23,709 nt of DNA from Bacillota bacterium (GTDB lineage: Bacteria > Bacillota_E > JAJZYS01 > JAJYTV01): NCBI GenBank assembly GCA_021845645.1, contig JAJZVM010000058.1:1-23709 (forward strand), read 5' to 3'. Position numbers and translations under genes: made by a program. Below are positions 17,235 to 23,709 of this stretch, piece by piece. The notes below the pieces were generated by a model that saw nothing but the letters and a program-made list of their open reading frames with translations, made no database searches and was not told where the DNA came from. Within the stretch, counting starts at the first letter, position 1. Each line of letters begins with the position of its first letter.

Positions 17235-18622
17235 CGCGCGAGCACCTCCCCCAAGGCCGCGGCGAGACGCTCGATGTCCGCCGCGCTGTGCACCTCCGTC
17301 ACCGCGTACAGAGCGCTCTCGCCAAGTTCGGGAAATTCGCGGCTGAGGTTCTTGCCGCCAAAGATGCCGCGCGCGCGCAGGCCCGCGTTGATCTCCCGCA
17401 CCGTCCGGCCGGTCCCGTCGAATCCCACGACGACCTCCTTGAAGCCGGGTGCGCTCAGGTGAGGCGCCTGCACCCCCGGCAACTGTCGCAGCAGCGACAC
17501 CAGATAGGCCCTGCGCTGGGCGATTCCCGCGCCAAGTTCACGCATGCCCTGCGGTCCGAGCAGGGCCAGGTAGACGCCCGCCGCGATCGCGTGAAGCGCC
17601 GTCACGGTGCCGACGAAGTCCTTGCCCTGCTCGCGCGCCGCGTAGGACGTGCGTTCGCTCAACACCTTGCCGAACCCGTACTCGCCTTCGGCCGTCGTCT
17701 CGGCCAGTCCGAAGAGTTGCAGTGGACACTCGTCCAGGTAGCGCTGCTCGTCACGCATCGCGATGAATCCCGATAGACCGCCGCCCCACTGCAGGTGCAC
17801 CCCAAGGGGCTGCAAGTCGCCGCAGACGATATCGGCCCCATAGGTGGCCGGAGGGCGGACAACCCCCAGCGACGACGGGTCGACGCCTACGATCACCTCG
17901 GCTCCAGCTCCGTGTGCCAGCCTGGCGATCTCCGCCGCCTGGTCCTCGAGGAAGCCGAGATATGACGGATTCTCGAAGTAGACCGCCGCGACATCGTCCC
18001 GCAGCATCGCCGAGAGGGCGGCGAGATCGAGGCGTCCGGTCCTCCGGTCCCACGCGATCAGGTCGACGGTGATGGCCGGCCCCGCGTAGTTCTCGATGAC
18101 GGCCAGCCGATTCGGGCTCGTGGTTGCCGCGACGAGCACCCGGCTGCGTGCGGTCAGTCGCGTCGCCATCCGGCACGCGGCCGCGGCGGCGTTGGCCCAG
18201 TCGTAGGTCGAAGTGCTCACGGCGTCCATCTCGAGCAGTTCGCCGAGCATGCTCGCCGTCTCGAACATGGCCTGGTACTTGCCGTGATCGCCATAGGCGT
18301 CCGCACCGTACGCGGTTAGGAACTCGTCGCGGCCGATCACGGTGTCCACAACCGCCGGCACGTAGTGCTGCCATGCGCCGCCGCCGAGAAAGCTCAGATG
18401 ATCGGCCGTCGACGCGTTCTTGGCCAGCAGGGCTTCCACATGGCGCCGCAACTCGAATTCCGAACCCAGCGCCGCAGGCAGCCGCAACGGGCGACCCAGA
18501 CGAAGCTGCGAAGGAATCGCCTCGTAGATCGCGTCCGCGCTGTCCACGCCGGCGCCAGCGAGGAGCTTCGCCTTTGCCCCTGCGGATGAGTTGGCTATGT
18601 ACGGATGTGCTCGCGCAGCCAT
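17231..18622 (-). CDS. glycine dehydrogenase (decarboxylating) subunit 1-like protein, divergent
   Basis: This 463-residue protein matches GcvPA, the alpha subunit of split glycine decarboxylase. It starts HPYIANSS, then has IPSQLRLGRPLRLP, SFLGGGAWQHYVPAVVDTVI (about 95-114) and the later YFENPSYLGFLED, VDPSSLGVVRPPATYGADIV and GDLQPLGVHLQWGGGLSGF. Typical conserved segments are replaced. TAYTPYQPExSQG is TAYGADAYGDHGKYQ. MYDGAT is TYDWAN. The REQxIRRxKATSN region reads REQGKDFVGTVTAL. The ATG at 18622 has AAGGAGG 6 bp upstream; the open frame to 18727 is not needed. The stop overlaps the start of the partner gene, the usual arrangement for obligate heterodimers. The upstream neighbour is the CoA-transferase gene. 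The family call is secure; glycine as substrate is not. Confidence 0.8.
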   Translation of the reverse strand: MAARAHPYIANSSAGAKAKLLAGAGVDSADAIYEAIPSQLRLGRPLRLPAALGSEFELRRHVEALLAKNASTADHLSFLGGGAWQHYVPAVVDTVIGRDEFLTAYGADAYGDHGKYQAMFETASMLGELLEMDAVSTSTYDWANAAAAACRMATRLTARSRVLVAATTSPNRLAVIENYAGPAITVDLIAWDRRTGRLDLAALSAMLRDDVAAVYFENPSYLGFLEDQAAEIARLAHGAGAEVIVGVDPSSLGVVRPPATYGADIVCGDLQPLGVHLQWGGGLSGFIAMRDEQRYLDECPLQLFGLAETTAEGEYGFGKVLSERTSYAAREQGKDFVGTVTALHAIAAGVYLALLGPQGMRELGAGIAQRRAYLVSLLRQLPGVQAPHLSAPGFKEVVVGFDGTGRTVREINAGLRARGIFGGKNLSREFPELGESALYAVTEVHSAADIERLAAALGEVLAR

Positions 18623-18680
18623 GGTTGCCTCCTTGTCGGGCGGGGTGCAGACGTCGCACAGCGCGTGGTCCCGGTCGTCC

Positions 18681-19901
18681 TCAGGAGCGGTCTGCGCGCG
18701 ACGGTGCCGCTTGCATCGCCGCACCACCCCCCAGCGCTATGGCGATCTCCTCAGCGTCGAGGCCGGCCTCGGCCAGCACGGCGGACGTATGCTGGCCATG
18801 CAGCGGCGGCGGCGTGCGCGGTTCCGCGGTGCGGCGCGCGAAGCGCCACGGAAGCCGCAACTGCGGTAGGTTCGGCACGGTGGGGTGGTCCATGTGCACC
18901 ACCGCGCCCGAGCGTTGCGCCTCGGGAGACGCCAGGGCCTCGTCGACGCTTCGGATCGGACCGCATGGCACGGCCACGGCGGTCAGTTCCTCGAGCCAGG
19001 CGGCGCACGGCCGCCGCACGAGGATCTCCCGCATCCGCGAGACGAGCTGCTGCCGGTGCACAACGCGATCCGCGTTGTGGCGAAAGCTCGGGTCCTCGCT
19101 CCAGGCCGGCCGCCCCAGCACCCGCGCGAGTGCTGCGAATTGGCGGTCGTTGCCGATGCCGATCGTGATGCGGCCATCCTGGCAGGGGAAGACCTCGTAG
19201 GGGGCGAGCTGCGGGTGGGCGTTGCCATACCGCCGGGGCGGACGACCCGTGACGAGGGACGCGGAGGCGACGTTCGCCAGCATGGCGAGCTGCGCGTCGA
19301 AGAGCGAGACCTCGACATGCTCGCCGAGCCCCGTGCGCTCGCGGTCGTAGAGGGCAGCCAGAATGCCGCTCTGGAGAAACATGCCCGCAAAGAGGTCGGT
19401 CGCCGCGACGCCGATCTTGAACGGCTCGCCATCCTCCGGGCCGGTGATCGACATGATGCCTCCCGCGCCCTGCACCACGAAGTCGTAGCCCGGTCGGTCG
19501 TCACCGCGCGGATAGCCGCGGATGCTGGCGGTGATCAGACGCGGCTGCTCCGCGCGCAGCCCTGCGAGACCGAGGCCGAACTTCTCGAGCGCACCCGGAA
19601 GGAAGTTCTCGACGACGACATCCGCCCAACCGACGGCAAGGCCGCGCACCGCCTTCTGGGCCGCTTCCTGGCGCAGGTCGAGAGCCACCCCTTCCTTGTT
19701 GCGGTTCACCGCAAGGTAGTAGGCCGACTCGCCGCCCGAAAACGGCGGCCCCCAGGTCCGCGTCTCGTCGCCGCCGCGCACATGCTCGACCTTGACGACG
19801 CGCGCCCCGAGTTCGCCAAGGCCCATCGTGGCGAATGGGCCGGCGAGCACGCGGGAAAGGTCGAGAACGCAGATGCCGTGAAGCGGACCTTCGCTGTCCA
19901 A
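18681..19901 (-). CDS. CaiB/BaiF-type (family III) CoA-transferase
   Basis: This 406-residue protein has the full family III layout. The N-terminal GICVLDLSRVLAGPFATMGL and LGARVVKVEHVRGGDETR are typical, as are FLPGALEKFGLGLAGL, RPGYDFVVQGAGGIMSITG, and IGVAATDLFAGMFLQSGILA. The last contains Asp169, which aligns with the catalytic aspartate forming the acyl-anhydride intermediate. The C-terminal half has VEVSLFDAQLAMLANVASA and PYEVFPCQDGRITIGIGN. These enzymes transfer CoA between carboxylic acids. The start is a TTG (19901) with GGGAGG 8 bp upstream; no ATG or GTG with a ribosome site fits. It follows the aminotransferase stop by 38 bp. The acid may be the product of that aminotransferase, possibly after oxidation; the sequence does not identify it. 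Confidence 0.87.
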   Translation of the reverse strand: MDSEGPLHGICVLDLSRVLAGPFATMGLGELGARVVKVEHVRGGDETRTWGPPFSGGESAYYLAVNRNKEGVALDLRQEAAQKAVRGLAVGWADVVVENFLPGALEKFGLGLAGLRAEQPRLITASIRGYPRGDDRPGYDFVVQGAGGIMSITGPEDGEPFKIGVAATDLFAGMFLQSGILAALYDRERTGLGEHVEVSLFDAQLAMLANVASASLVTGRPPRRYGNAHPQLAPYEVFPCQDGRITIGIGNDRQFAALARVLGRPAWSEDPSFRHNADRVVHRQQLVSRMREILVRRPCAAWLEELTAVAVPCGPIRSVDEALASPEAQRSGAVVHMDHPTVPNLPQLRLPWRFARRTAEPRTPPPLHGQHTSAVLAEAGLDAEEIAIALGGGAAMQAAPSRADRS

Positions 19902-19939
19902 AGCCGTCGCCTCCCGCCACGCGCCCCTGACGGCGCCGC

Positions 19940-21289
19940 CTACTCTGTCCGCCCCGTCCCGACCGCCTTGTCGGCGATCTCGCCCAGCGCCATATCGAGC
20001 GCCTGCAGGATGCCGCGAATCTCGTCTGGAGCGATGACGAGGGGCGGCGACAGGGTGATAACGCTGCCGGCGCCGCGCAGGATGACGCCAAGTTCCAACA
20101 CCCGCTCCAGCACCTGGCCCACGACGGCCGACGCCAGCGGCGCGCTGTCGGCGTCCACCAGTTCCAAGCGGGCGAGCAGCCCGACGCCGCGCACGTCCCC
20201 GACGCTCGGATGGCGGCGCAACTCGAACAGCCCCGAAAGCAGCCGGGCGCCCATGCGCTCGGCGCGCGCCGGCAGGTCCTCCGCCTCGATCAGCCGCAGG
20301 TTCTCGAGCGCCGCGACGCACGCGACGGGGTGCCCGCTGTATGTGTTCCCGTGGCGGAATTCCTGCGGTCCCGCGAACGCGGCGAACACCGTCTCGCTGA
20401 CAGCCGTGCAGCCCAGCGGCAGATAGCCGCTCGTCAACCCCTTCGCGAAGGTCATGATGTCCGGCCGGACACCGAAGCGTCGACTGCCGAACCAGGCGCC
20501 CGTGCGGCCGAAACCCGTGACCACCTCGTCAGCGATGAAGAGGATATCGTGCCGGCGGCAGATCTCGGCGACCTCCTTCAGATAGTCCTCAGGCGGAATG
20601 ATCACGCCACCGGCGGCTTGCACCGGCTCCGCGATGAATGCGGCGATCGTGTCCGCGCCTTCGAACGCCACCACCCTCTCGAGGTCGCGCGCGCAGAGCA
20701 GGCCGCAACCGGGGTAGCTCTGATGAAGTTCGCATCGGCTGCAGTGCGGGCTGGCGACGTGGAGCACCCCGGGCAGCAGCGGCTCGAAGGCCTGTCGGTT
20801 CACACGCATGCCCGAGACGGAAAGCGCGCCGAACGTCACCCCATGGTAGGCATGGTTGCGTCCGATGATCTTCTGCTTGCGGGGTTGACCCTTCTCACGG
20901 AAATACTGGCGCGCGATCTTGATCGCCGTATCGTTGGCCTCTGACCCCGAATTGGTGAAGAAGAAGTGGCTCATGCCCTCGGGTTCCAGCAGTTGGGCCA
21001 GGCGACGCGAGAGTTCGATGGCGGGCTCGTTGCTGAAGCGCCCAAAGGAAGAGAACCAAGGCAGGCGGCGCATCTGTTCCGCAACTGCGTCGACGATGCT
21101 GTCGCGCCCCCAGCCGACGTTCATCAGCCAGAGTCCGGCATGCCCGTCGATGTAGGAACGCCCGCTCGCGTCCTGTACCGTCGCCCCTTGTCCCGAGACG
21201 ATGACGATCGGGCCGAGATTCTCGACGCTCTGCGGCGACGAATACGGATGCCATCGGTAACGGAGATCGTCCTGCTCAAGCCGTCCCAT
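19940..21289 (-). CDS. class III aminotransferase (amine/omega-amino acid:pyruvate type)
   Basis: This 449-residue PLP enzyme has [16 protein letters not shown] (about 47-62), [70 protein letters not shown] with Asp254, [14 protein letters not shown] with the PLP lysine Lys283, and [17 protein letters not shown]. The pattern fits the branch of taurine-, beta-alanine- and putrescine-pyruvate aminotransferases. Four cysteines at 183, 186, 195 and 199 (CSRC, then CGLLC) occur in related proteins and may bind a metal or be structural. The ATG at 21289 has GGAGG 7 bp upstream and is preferred to an ATG 5 codons earlier. It is the first gene after the PucR regulator and has a candidate operator upstream (21376-21403). 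The substrate is unknown. Confidence 0.85.
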   Translation of the reverse strand: MGRLEQDDLRYRWHPYSSPQSVENLGPIVIVSGQGATVQDASGRSYIDGHAGLWLMNVGWGRDSIVDAVAEQMRRLPWFSSFGRFSNEPAIELSRRLAQLLEPEGMSHFFFTNSGSEANDTAIKIARQYFREKGQPRKQKIIGRNHAYHGVTFGALSVSGMRVNRQAFEPLLPGVLHVASPHCSRCELHQSYPGCGLLCARDLERVVAFEGADTIAAFIAEPVQAAGGVIIPPEDYLKEVAEICRRHDILFIADEVVTGFGRTGAWFGSRRFGVRPDIMTFAKGLTSGYLPLGCTAVSETVFAAFAGPQEFRHGNTYSGHPVACVAALENLRLIEAEDLPARAERMGARLLSGLFELRRHPSVGDVRGVGLLARLELVDADSAPLASAVVGQVLERVLELGVILRGAGSVITLSPPLVIAPDEIRGILQALDMALGEIADKAVGTGRTE

Positions 21290-21450
21290 CTGGCTCCCTC
21301 CCATCCAAAGGCACACATGGCGAGACCTCTGCCACGCGCTGCAGACCAGCAGTTCCCCTGCCTTAAAGCCTAAAAATCCACCATGCACTTATCCATGGCG
21401 GATATGCACACTTAATCAACGCCAGCACTGTGCCTCCTGCACCGTGCCAG
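21290..21450. other. intergenic region between PucR-type regulator and aminotransferase
   Basis: This 161-bp gap separates the regulator stop from the first enzyme gene of its module and is locally AT-rich around 21361-21420, unlike the flanks. It contains the inverted repeat at 21376-21403. It also holds another CCATG half-site on the minus strand near 21316-21320, and a minus-strand TTGATT (21419-21414) that could be a -35 element. The -10 hexamer at the right distance is poor. It probably holds the promoter of the first module. Confidence 0.45.
21376..21403. promoter_or_regulatory. inverted repeat, candidate PucR-type operator
   Basis: ATCCACCATG (21376-21385) and CATGGCGGAT (21394-21403) are inverted with 9 of 10 positions paired around an 8-bp AT-rich spacer. 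It lies about 90 bp upstream of the aminotransferase start. The core CCATG-N8-CATGG recurs with 7-bp spacing upstream of the PucR gene (23136-23154), which suggests both are bound by that regulator. Confidence 0.45.
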
Positions 21451-23025
21451 CTACTCGCGCGTCCGTGCGAGAACCAGTGAAAGGTAGACGATGGTGCGTG
21501 TCTCGGGATCCGTCAGCGAGCGCCCGATGCGCTCCTCGATCCGTTCCACGCGCTTGAGCATCGTGTTGCGGTGTACGCCAAGCCGTTGGGCCGCCTCGTT
21601 CTGGTGGTAACCGCACGCGACAAGCGTTTCCAGGGTCTCGACCAGCTTCGATCCTCCCGCGGCAGACAGGAGCCGGCCCACCACCATGTCCCGGAGTTCG
21701 CGGCGCAGGATCGGGTCGTTGCGTTGCAGAAGGCGCAGCAGGATCTGATCCTCGTAGAAGAGGAGCTCGGCGTCTGGCGGCACTGCGGAAAGCAGCCGCT
21801 CAGCCTCCCAGCCGGCGCGCTGCACGCCGGCCAGCCCCACGACCGGACTGCTCGCCGCGAGCACGACCGGTTGGCCGAACCGCGCAACGATGCCCTTGTG
21901 CAGTGCGGACAGCTGCTCGCGGTCGCGCGCGCCGGCCGGCCAAAGCAGGATCACGCGGTTGAGCGACGACGTGGTCGCCACCTGCCGCTGCATGGCTCCG
22001 AGATTGGCCTCGACAGCCAGGAGCAGATCCTGGCGCCGGGCGAACTCAGCTCTGCTGGAGAGCGCCTGTCCGCTGTCCGAGCGGGCGATCACGACCCGAA
22101 ACGTGCCCGCGGGATCGATGCCGCGAAGCCGTGCGCGCTCTTGCGCCGCCACGTCACCCGGTTGGTAGGCGCCAGAAAGCAGCGCGTCGATGAAGCTCGC
22201 GTGCACCCTGCGCTCCACGTCCGCGATCTCGCGCTGGCGGGCCATCTGGAGGGCCACCACGGTCGCCGCATGGCCTGCGACGGTGCGTTCCAAGACACCA
22301 AACTCGCCGCCCCTGGCGAAGAGCGACAGCACCGTATGCCCATCATGCCCCTGCCGCACGGGGATGAGGAAGGTGTCGCGCCCGGCCACCTCGAGTGTGC
22401 AAGGGCCGGGAGGCTCGCCGCATCGCCGAACGGCCGACGCCACGGCGGCGGAACCGGGTGGCGCCCCGGCACACGCCAGTTCCTCCACCGCACCACCCCG
22501 GTCGCGCCAGAAATGCACGGCCACATCGCACCCCAGCGCCTCGGCCAGGCGGTCGAGCACGTCACCGACCGAATGCGAGCGCAACGCGGCCTGCACCAGA
22601 TCGCCGTGGATCCGGTCGACTTGCTCGAGGATCTGGTACTGCTCGCCCACGAGCAGGCGCTGAAGCTTCGATGTGACATCGATGAAGGGCAGGGAGAAAG
22701 GTGCCTCGAGCAGGGGCAGGCCGACCTCGTCCGCCACCGCCGCGACGCGATGGGGAATCTCGTGGAGGAAGCGTCCGGTCGCCACCATGAGTCCTGCCGC
22801 TCCGGCGGCGGCGATCTCGCCCACCGCCTCGCCGAAAACCCAATCCGCCCCTCCCCAGCCCATACCGGTCGTCAGGACGAGCGTGCCGTCGCGTAGCCAG
22901 TGGCCAATGTCCGGCTGGTCGATGACGTGGACCCAGAACACCTTCGCCTCGGCGCCGGACTGACCCGCCCGCAGCCGGACGTCCGGGAATAGATCGAGCA
23001 CGTCCCTGACCCGCACGGTTCTCAC
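21451..23025 (-). CDS. PucR-family transcriptional regulator
   Basis: This 524-residue protein has the PucR layout. The N-terminal purine-catabolism-type domain (about 1-125) starts VRTVRVRDVLDLFPDVRLRAG and includes LRDGTLVLTTGMGWGG and VGLPLLEAPFSLPFIDVTSK. A GAF/GGDEF-like middle follows. The C-terminal PucR helix-turn-helix (about 470-515) has ACGYHQNEAAQRLGVHRNTMLKR-type sequence with the LGVHRNT core. Such regulators control purine, amino acid and amine catabolism, often from next to their target operon. The GTG at 23025 places the conserved domain at the N-terminus; a GTG 3 codons later (23016) has a better purine tract, and an ATG at 23151 would add about 42 non-family residues. A palindrome (23136-23154) upstream suggests autoregulation. 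The target is probably the aminotransferase/CoA-transferase/GcvP-like module downstream. Confidence 0.85.
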   Translation of the reverse strand: MRTVRVRDVLDLFPDVRLRAGQSGAEAKVFWVHVIDQPDIGHWLRDGTLVLTTGMGWGGADWVFGEAVGEIAAAGAAGLMVATGRFLHEIPHRVAAVADEVGLPLLEAPFSLPFIDVTSKLQRLLVGEQYQILEQVDRIHGDLVQAALRSHSVGDVLDRLAEALGCDVAVHFWRDRGGAVEELACAGAPPGSAAVASAVRRCGEPPGPCTLEVAGRDTFLIPVRQGHDGHTVLSLFARGGEFGVLERTVAGHAATVVALQMARQREIADVERRVHASFIDALLSGAYQPGDVAAQERARLRGIDPAGTFRVVIARSDSGQALSSRAEFARRQDLLLAVEANLGAMQRQVATTSSLNRVILLWPAGARDREQLSALHKGIVARFGQPVVLAASSPVVGLAGVQRAGWEAERLLSAVPPDAELLFYEDQILLRLLQRNDPILRRELRDMVVGRLLSAAGGSKLVETLETLVACGYHQNEAAQRLGVHRNTMLKRVERIEERIGRSLTDPETRTIVYLSLVLARTRE

Positions 23026-23320
23026 CCCAACCGGGACTTTGCCCGATGCTTCGAGCGCTGCTGCCCGTGTTCCTGCGACGTCGTCGCACTGAGCCCGGTC
23101 TTCCGCTTGGTATGATCGCAGGGCGAAGACAGCCAGCCATGCTGGAGGCATGGCCCAGGTCCCGCCGCGCCTTTCCGGTCGGCGCCGCTTCTGCCGCGCC
23201 CTCCGTCGCTCGGCGGCACGCGATGGCGCCGTTTAGGGGCAGCCGCTCCGTCCCCGTTGCCCGCCGGAACGTGCCAGGGACGGGACGGTCGCACATGACC
23301 CGCCCAGGCGGCGGCACGAC
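23026..23320. other. divergent intergenic region
   Basis: This 295-bp stretch separates the PucR-type gene from a small gene on the plus strand. It contains the palindrome at 23136-23154 and a plus-strand TGGTATGAT (23108-23116), which resembles an extended -10 element but lacks a -35 hexamer. Several open frames cross it, but none has family similarity or a consistent start. Confidence 0.4.
23136..23154. promoter_or_regulatory. perfect palindrome, candidate autoregulatory operator
   Basis: GCCATGC-TGGAG-GCATGGC is a perfect 7+5+7 inverted repeat, about 110 bp upstream of the chosen PucR start. Its CCATG/CATGG half-sites match those of the repeat at 21376-21403. It is positioned for autoregulation of the regulator or control of the divergent small gene. 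Function is inferred from position and recurrence. Confidence 0.45.
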
Positions 23321-23662
23321 ATGGTGCGAAAGCGCATCGCGGAACTCGTCGGGATCGGGGCCGCCGCCAGCCTGCACGTCGACCATGTCACGGCCGTTCT
23401 CACGCAGGTCGGCTGGGCCTACGCCGTCCGAACCGCCCGCCTTGCGCCCATGGAAGCCAACGTTCCGGCCACGCTGCCGGTTCTCGCCGCCACTCGGTCC
23501 GACCGCGCTCTCTTGCGCGTTCTGGCCAAATCAGGCAATCCGCCGCTTCTCGTCGAGGCGGTCGGACAGCGGTGGCAAGTCAGCATGGCCCGCCGCGGCG
23601 GCCAAGACACACCCTGGATCGACATCGAGGCACAGAACGGCAGCATGCACAAGCCGGGCTGA
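23321..23662 (+). CDS. hypothetical protein, small plus-strand gene
   Basis: I do not recognise this 113-residue protein. Third codon positions are mostly G or C, as in the real genes here, and its stop lies inside a terminator-like hairpin, so it is probably coding. It is basic overall, has no clear membrane segment or signal peptide, and contains Leu/Ala/Arg-rich stretches (RSDRALLRVLAKSGNPPLL) and a Trp-containing end (TPWIDIEAQNG). The ATG at 23321 has only a weak AGGCGG upstream; the frame is open back to a stop at 23234, so the start is uncertain. It is the only gene here on the plus strand and lies divergent to the PucR-type gene. Confidence 0.45.
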   Translation: MVRKRIAELVGIGAAASLHVDHVTAVLTQVGWAYAVRTARLAPMEANVPATLPVLAATRSDRALLRVLAKSGNPPLLVEAVGQRWQVSMARRGGQDTPWIDIEAQNGSMHKPG

Positions 23663-23670
23663 GCCCGGCT
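23652..23670. terminator. hairpin between convergent genes, probable bidirectional terminator
   Basis: AGCCGGGC-TGA-GCCCGGCT is a perfect 8+3+8 inverted repeat. Its loop is the stop codon of the plus-strand small gene, and its right edge touches a stop codon (TGA, 23672-23670) of a minus-strand frame entering from the right. There is no T-run. A symmetric GC stem at a convergent junction is typical of terminators in GC-rich genomes. Confidence 0.55.
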
Positions 23671-23709
23671 CAGTCACGGCTGGTGGTGGGCAGGAAGCGG
23701 TCTCGGAAC
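23670..23709 (-). CDS. possible C-terminal end of a minus-strand gene (cut by window edge)
   Basis: One minus-strand frame enters from the right edge, reads FRDRFLPTTSRD and stops at 23672-23670, right at the terminator-like hairpin. Twelve residues are too few to name a family. Support comes only from the position of the stop next to the hairpin, where a convergent gene end would be expected. Confidence 0.25.
   Translation of the reverse strand, partial: FRDRFLPTTSRD

Noticed and set aside
21420..21435. Minus-strand AGGCACAGTGCTGGCG, resembling a sigma-54 -24/-12 promoter
   Set aside because: GG and GC are spaced correctly, but the -12 box departs from TTGC, the nearest regulator is PucR-type, and the only activator-like protein in the window lacks ATPase and GAFTGA motifs. 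A chance match in GC-rich DNA is likely.
23026..23151. N-terminal extension of the PucR-type regulator to an ATG at 23151
   Set aside because: The extra residues do not belong to the PucR domain, which begins at VRTVRVRDVLDL, and the ATG lies within the palindrome at 23136-23154.

Overview
The window is a dense, GC-rich stretch of bacterial chromosome. Seventeen protein genes, the leftmost one cut by the window edge, run the same way on the minus strand. A small plus-strand gene and possibly the tail of another minus-strand gene lie at the right edge. No tRNA, rRNA, insertion sequence or CRISPR array is visible. Split glycine-dehydrogenase-type subunits, a PucR-type regulator, APC permeases and frequent GTG/TTG starts would suit Chloroflexota, deep-branching Actinomycetota or a high-GC Bacillota. 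The sequence alone does not decide between these.

In transcription order (right to left) the layout is as follows. A PucR-family regulator (21451-23025) is followed by a first module: a class III aminotransferase (19940-21289), a family III CoA-transferase (18681-19901), divergent GcvPA/GcvPB-like subunits (17231-18622 and 15636-17234, start and stop overlapping) and an ATP-NAD-kinase-family protein (14510-15625). After a 176-bp gap comes a second module: GABA aminotransferase (12984-14333), a PNPOx-fold flavoprotein (12277-12954), a D-malate/tartrate dehydrogenase (11160-12227), an APC permease (9635-11071), an aldehyde dehydrogenase (8028-9473) and succinate-semialdehyde dehydrogenase (6523-7998). 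A Fis-type regulator with a degenerate AAA+ domain (4810-6477) separates these from a third module: putrescine aminotransferase (3360-4721), another class III aminotransferase (1981-3357), a second APC permease (347-1807) and the start of an agmatinase-like ureohydrolase (1-343).

Read as a pathway, the second and third modules cover agmatine -> putrescine -> 4-aminobutanal -> GABA -> succinate semialdehyde -> succinate, with two amine/amino-acid permeases for uptake and a local regulator. The first module has its own regulator and acts on an unidentified amino compound. Its GcvP-like pair departs from glycine decarboxylase at several active-site-flanking motifs and has no GcvT or GcvH partner in the window, so it is the best candidate for something undescribed.

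Regulatory DNA is sparse. Two palindromes sharing the half-site CCATG...CATGG lie upstream of the PucR gene and upstream of the aminotransferase after it, and may be its operators. Another perfect palindrome lies just upstream of the 347-1807 permease. A perfect GC-rich hairpin at 23652-23670 looks like a terminator between convergent genes.
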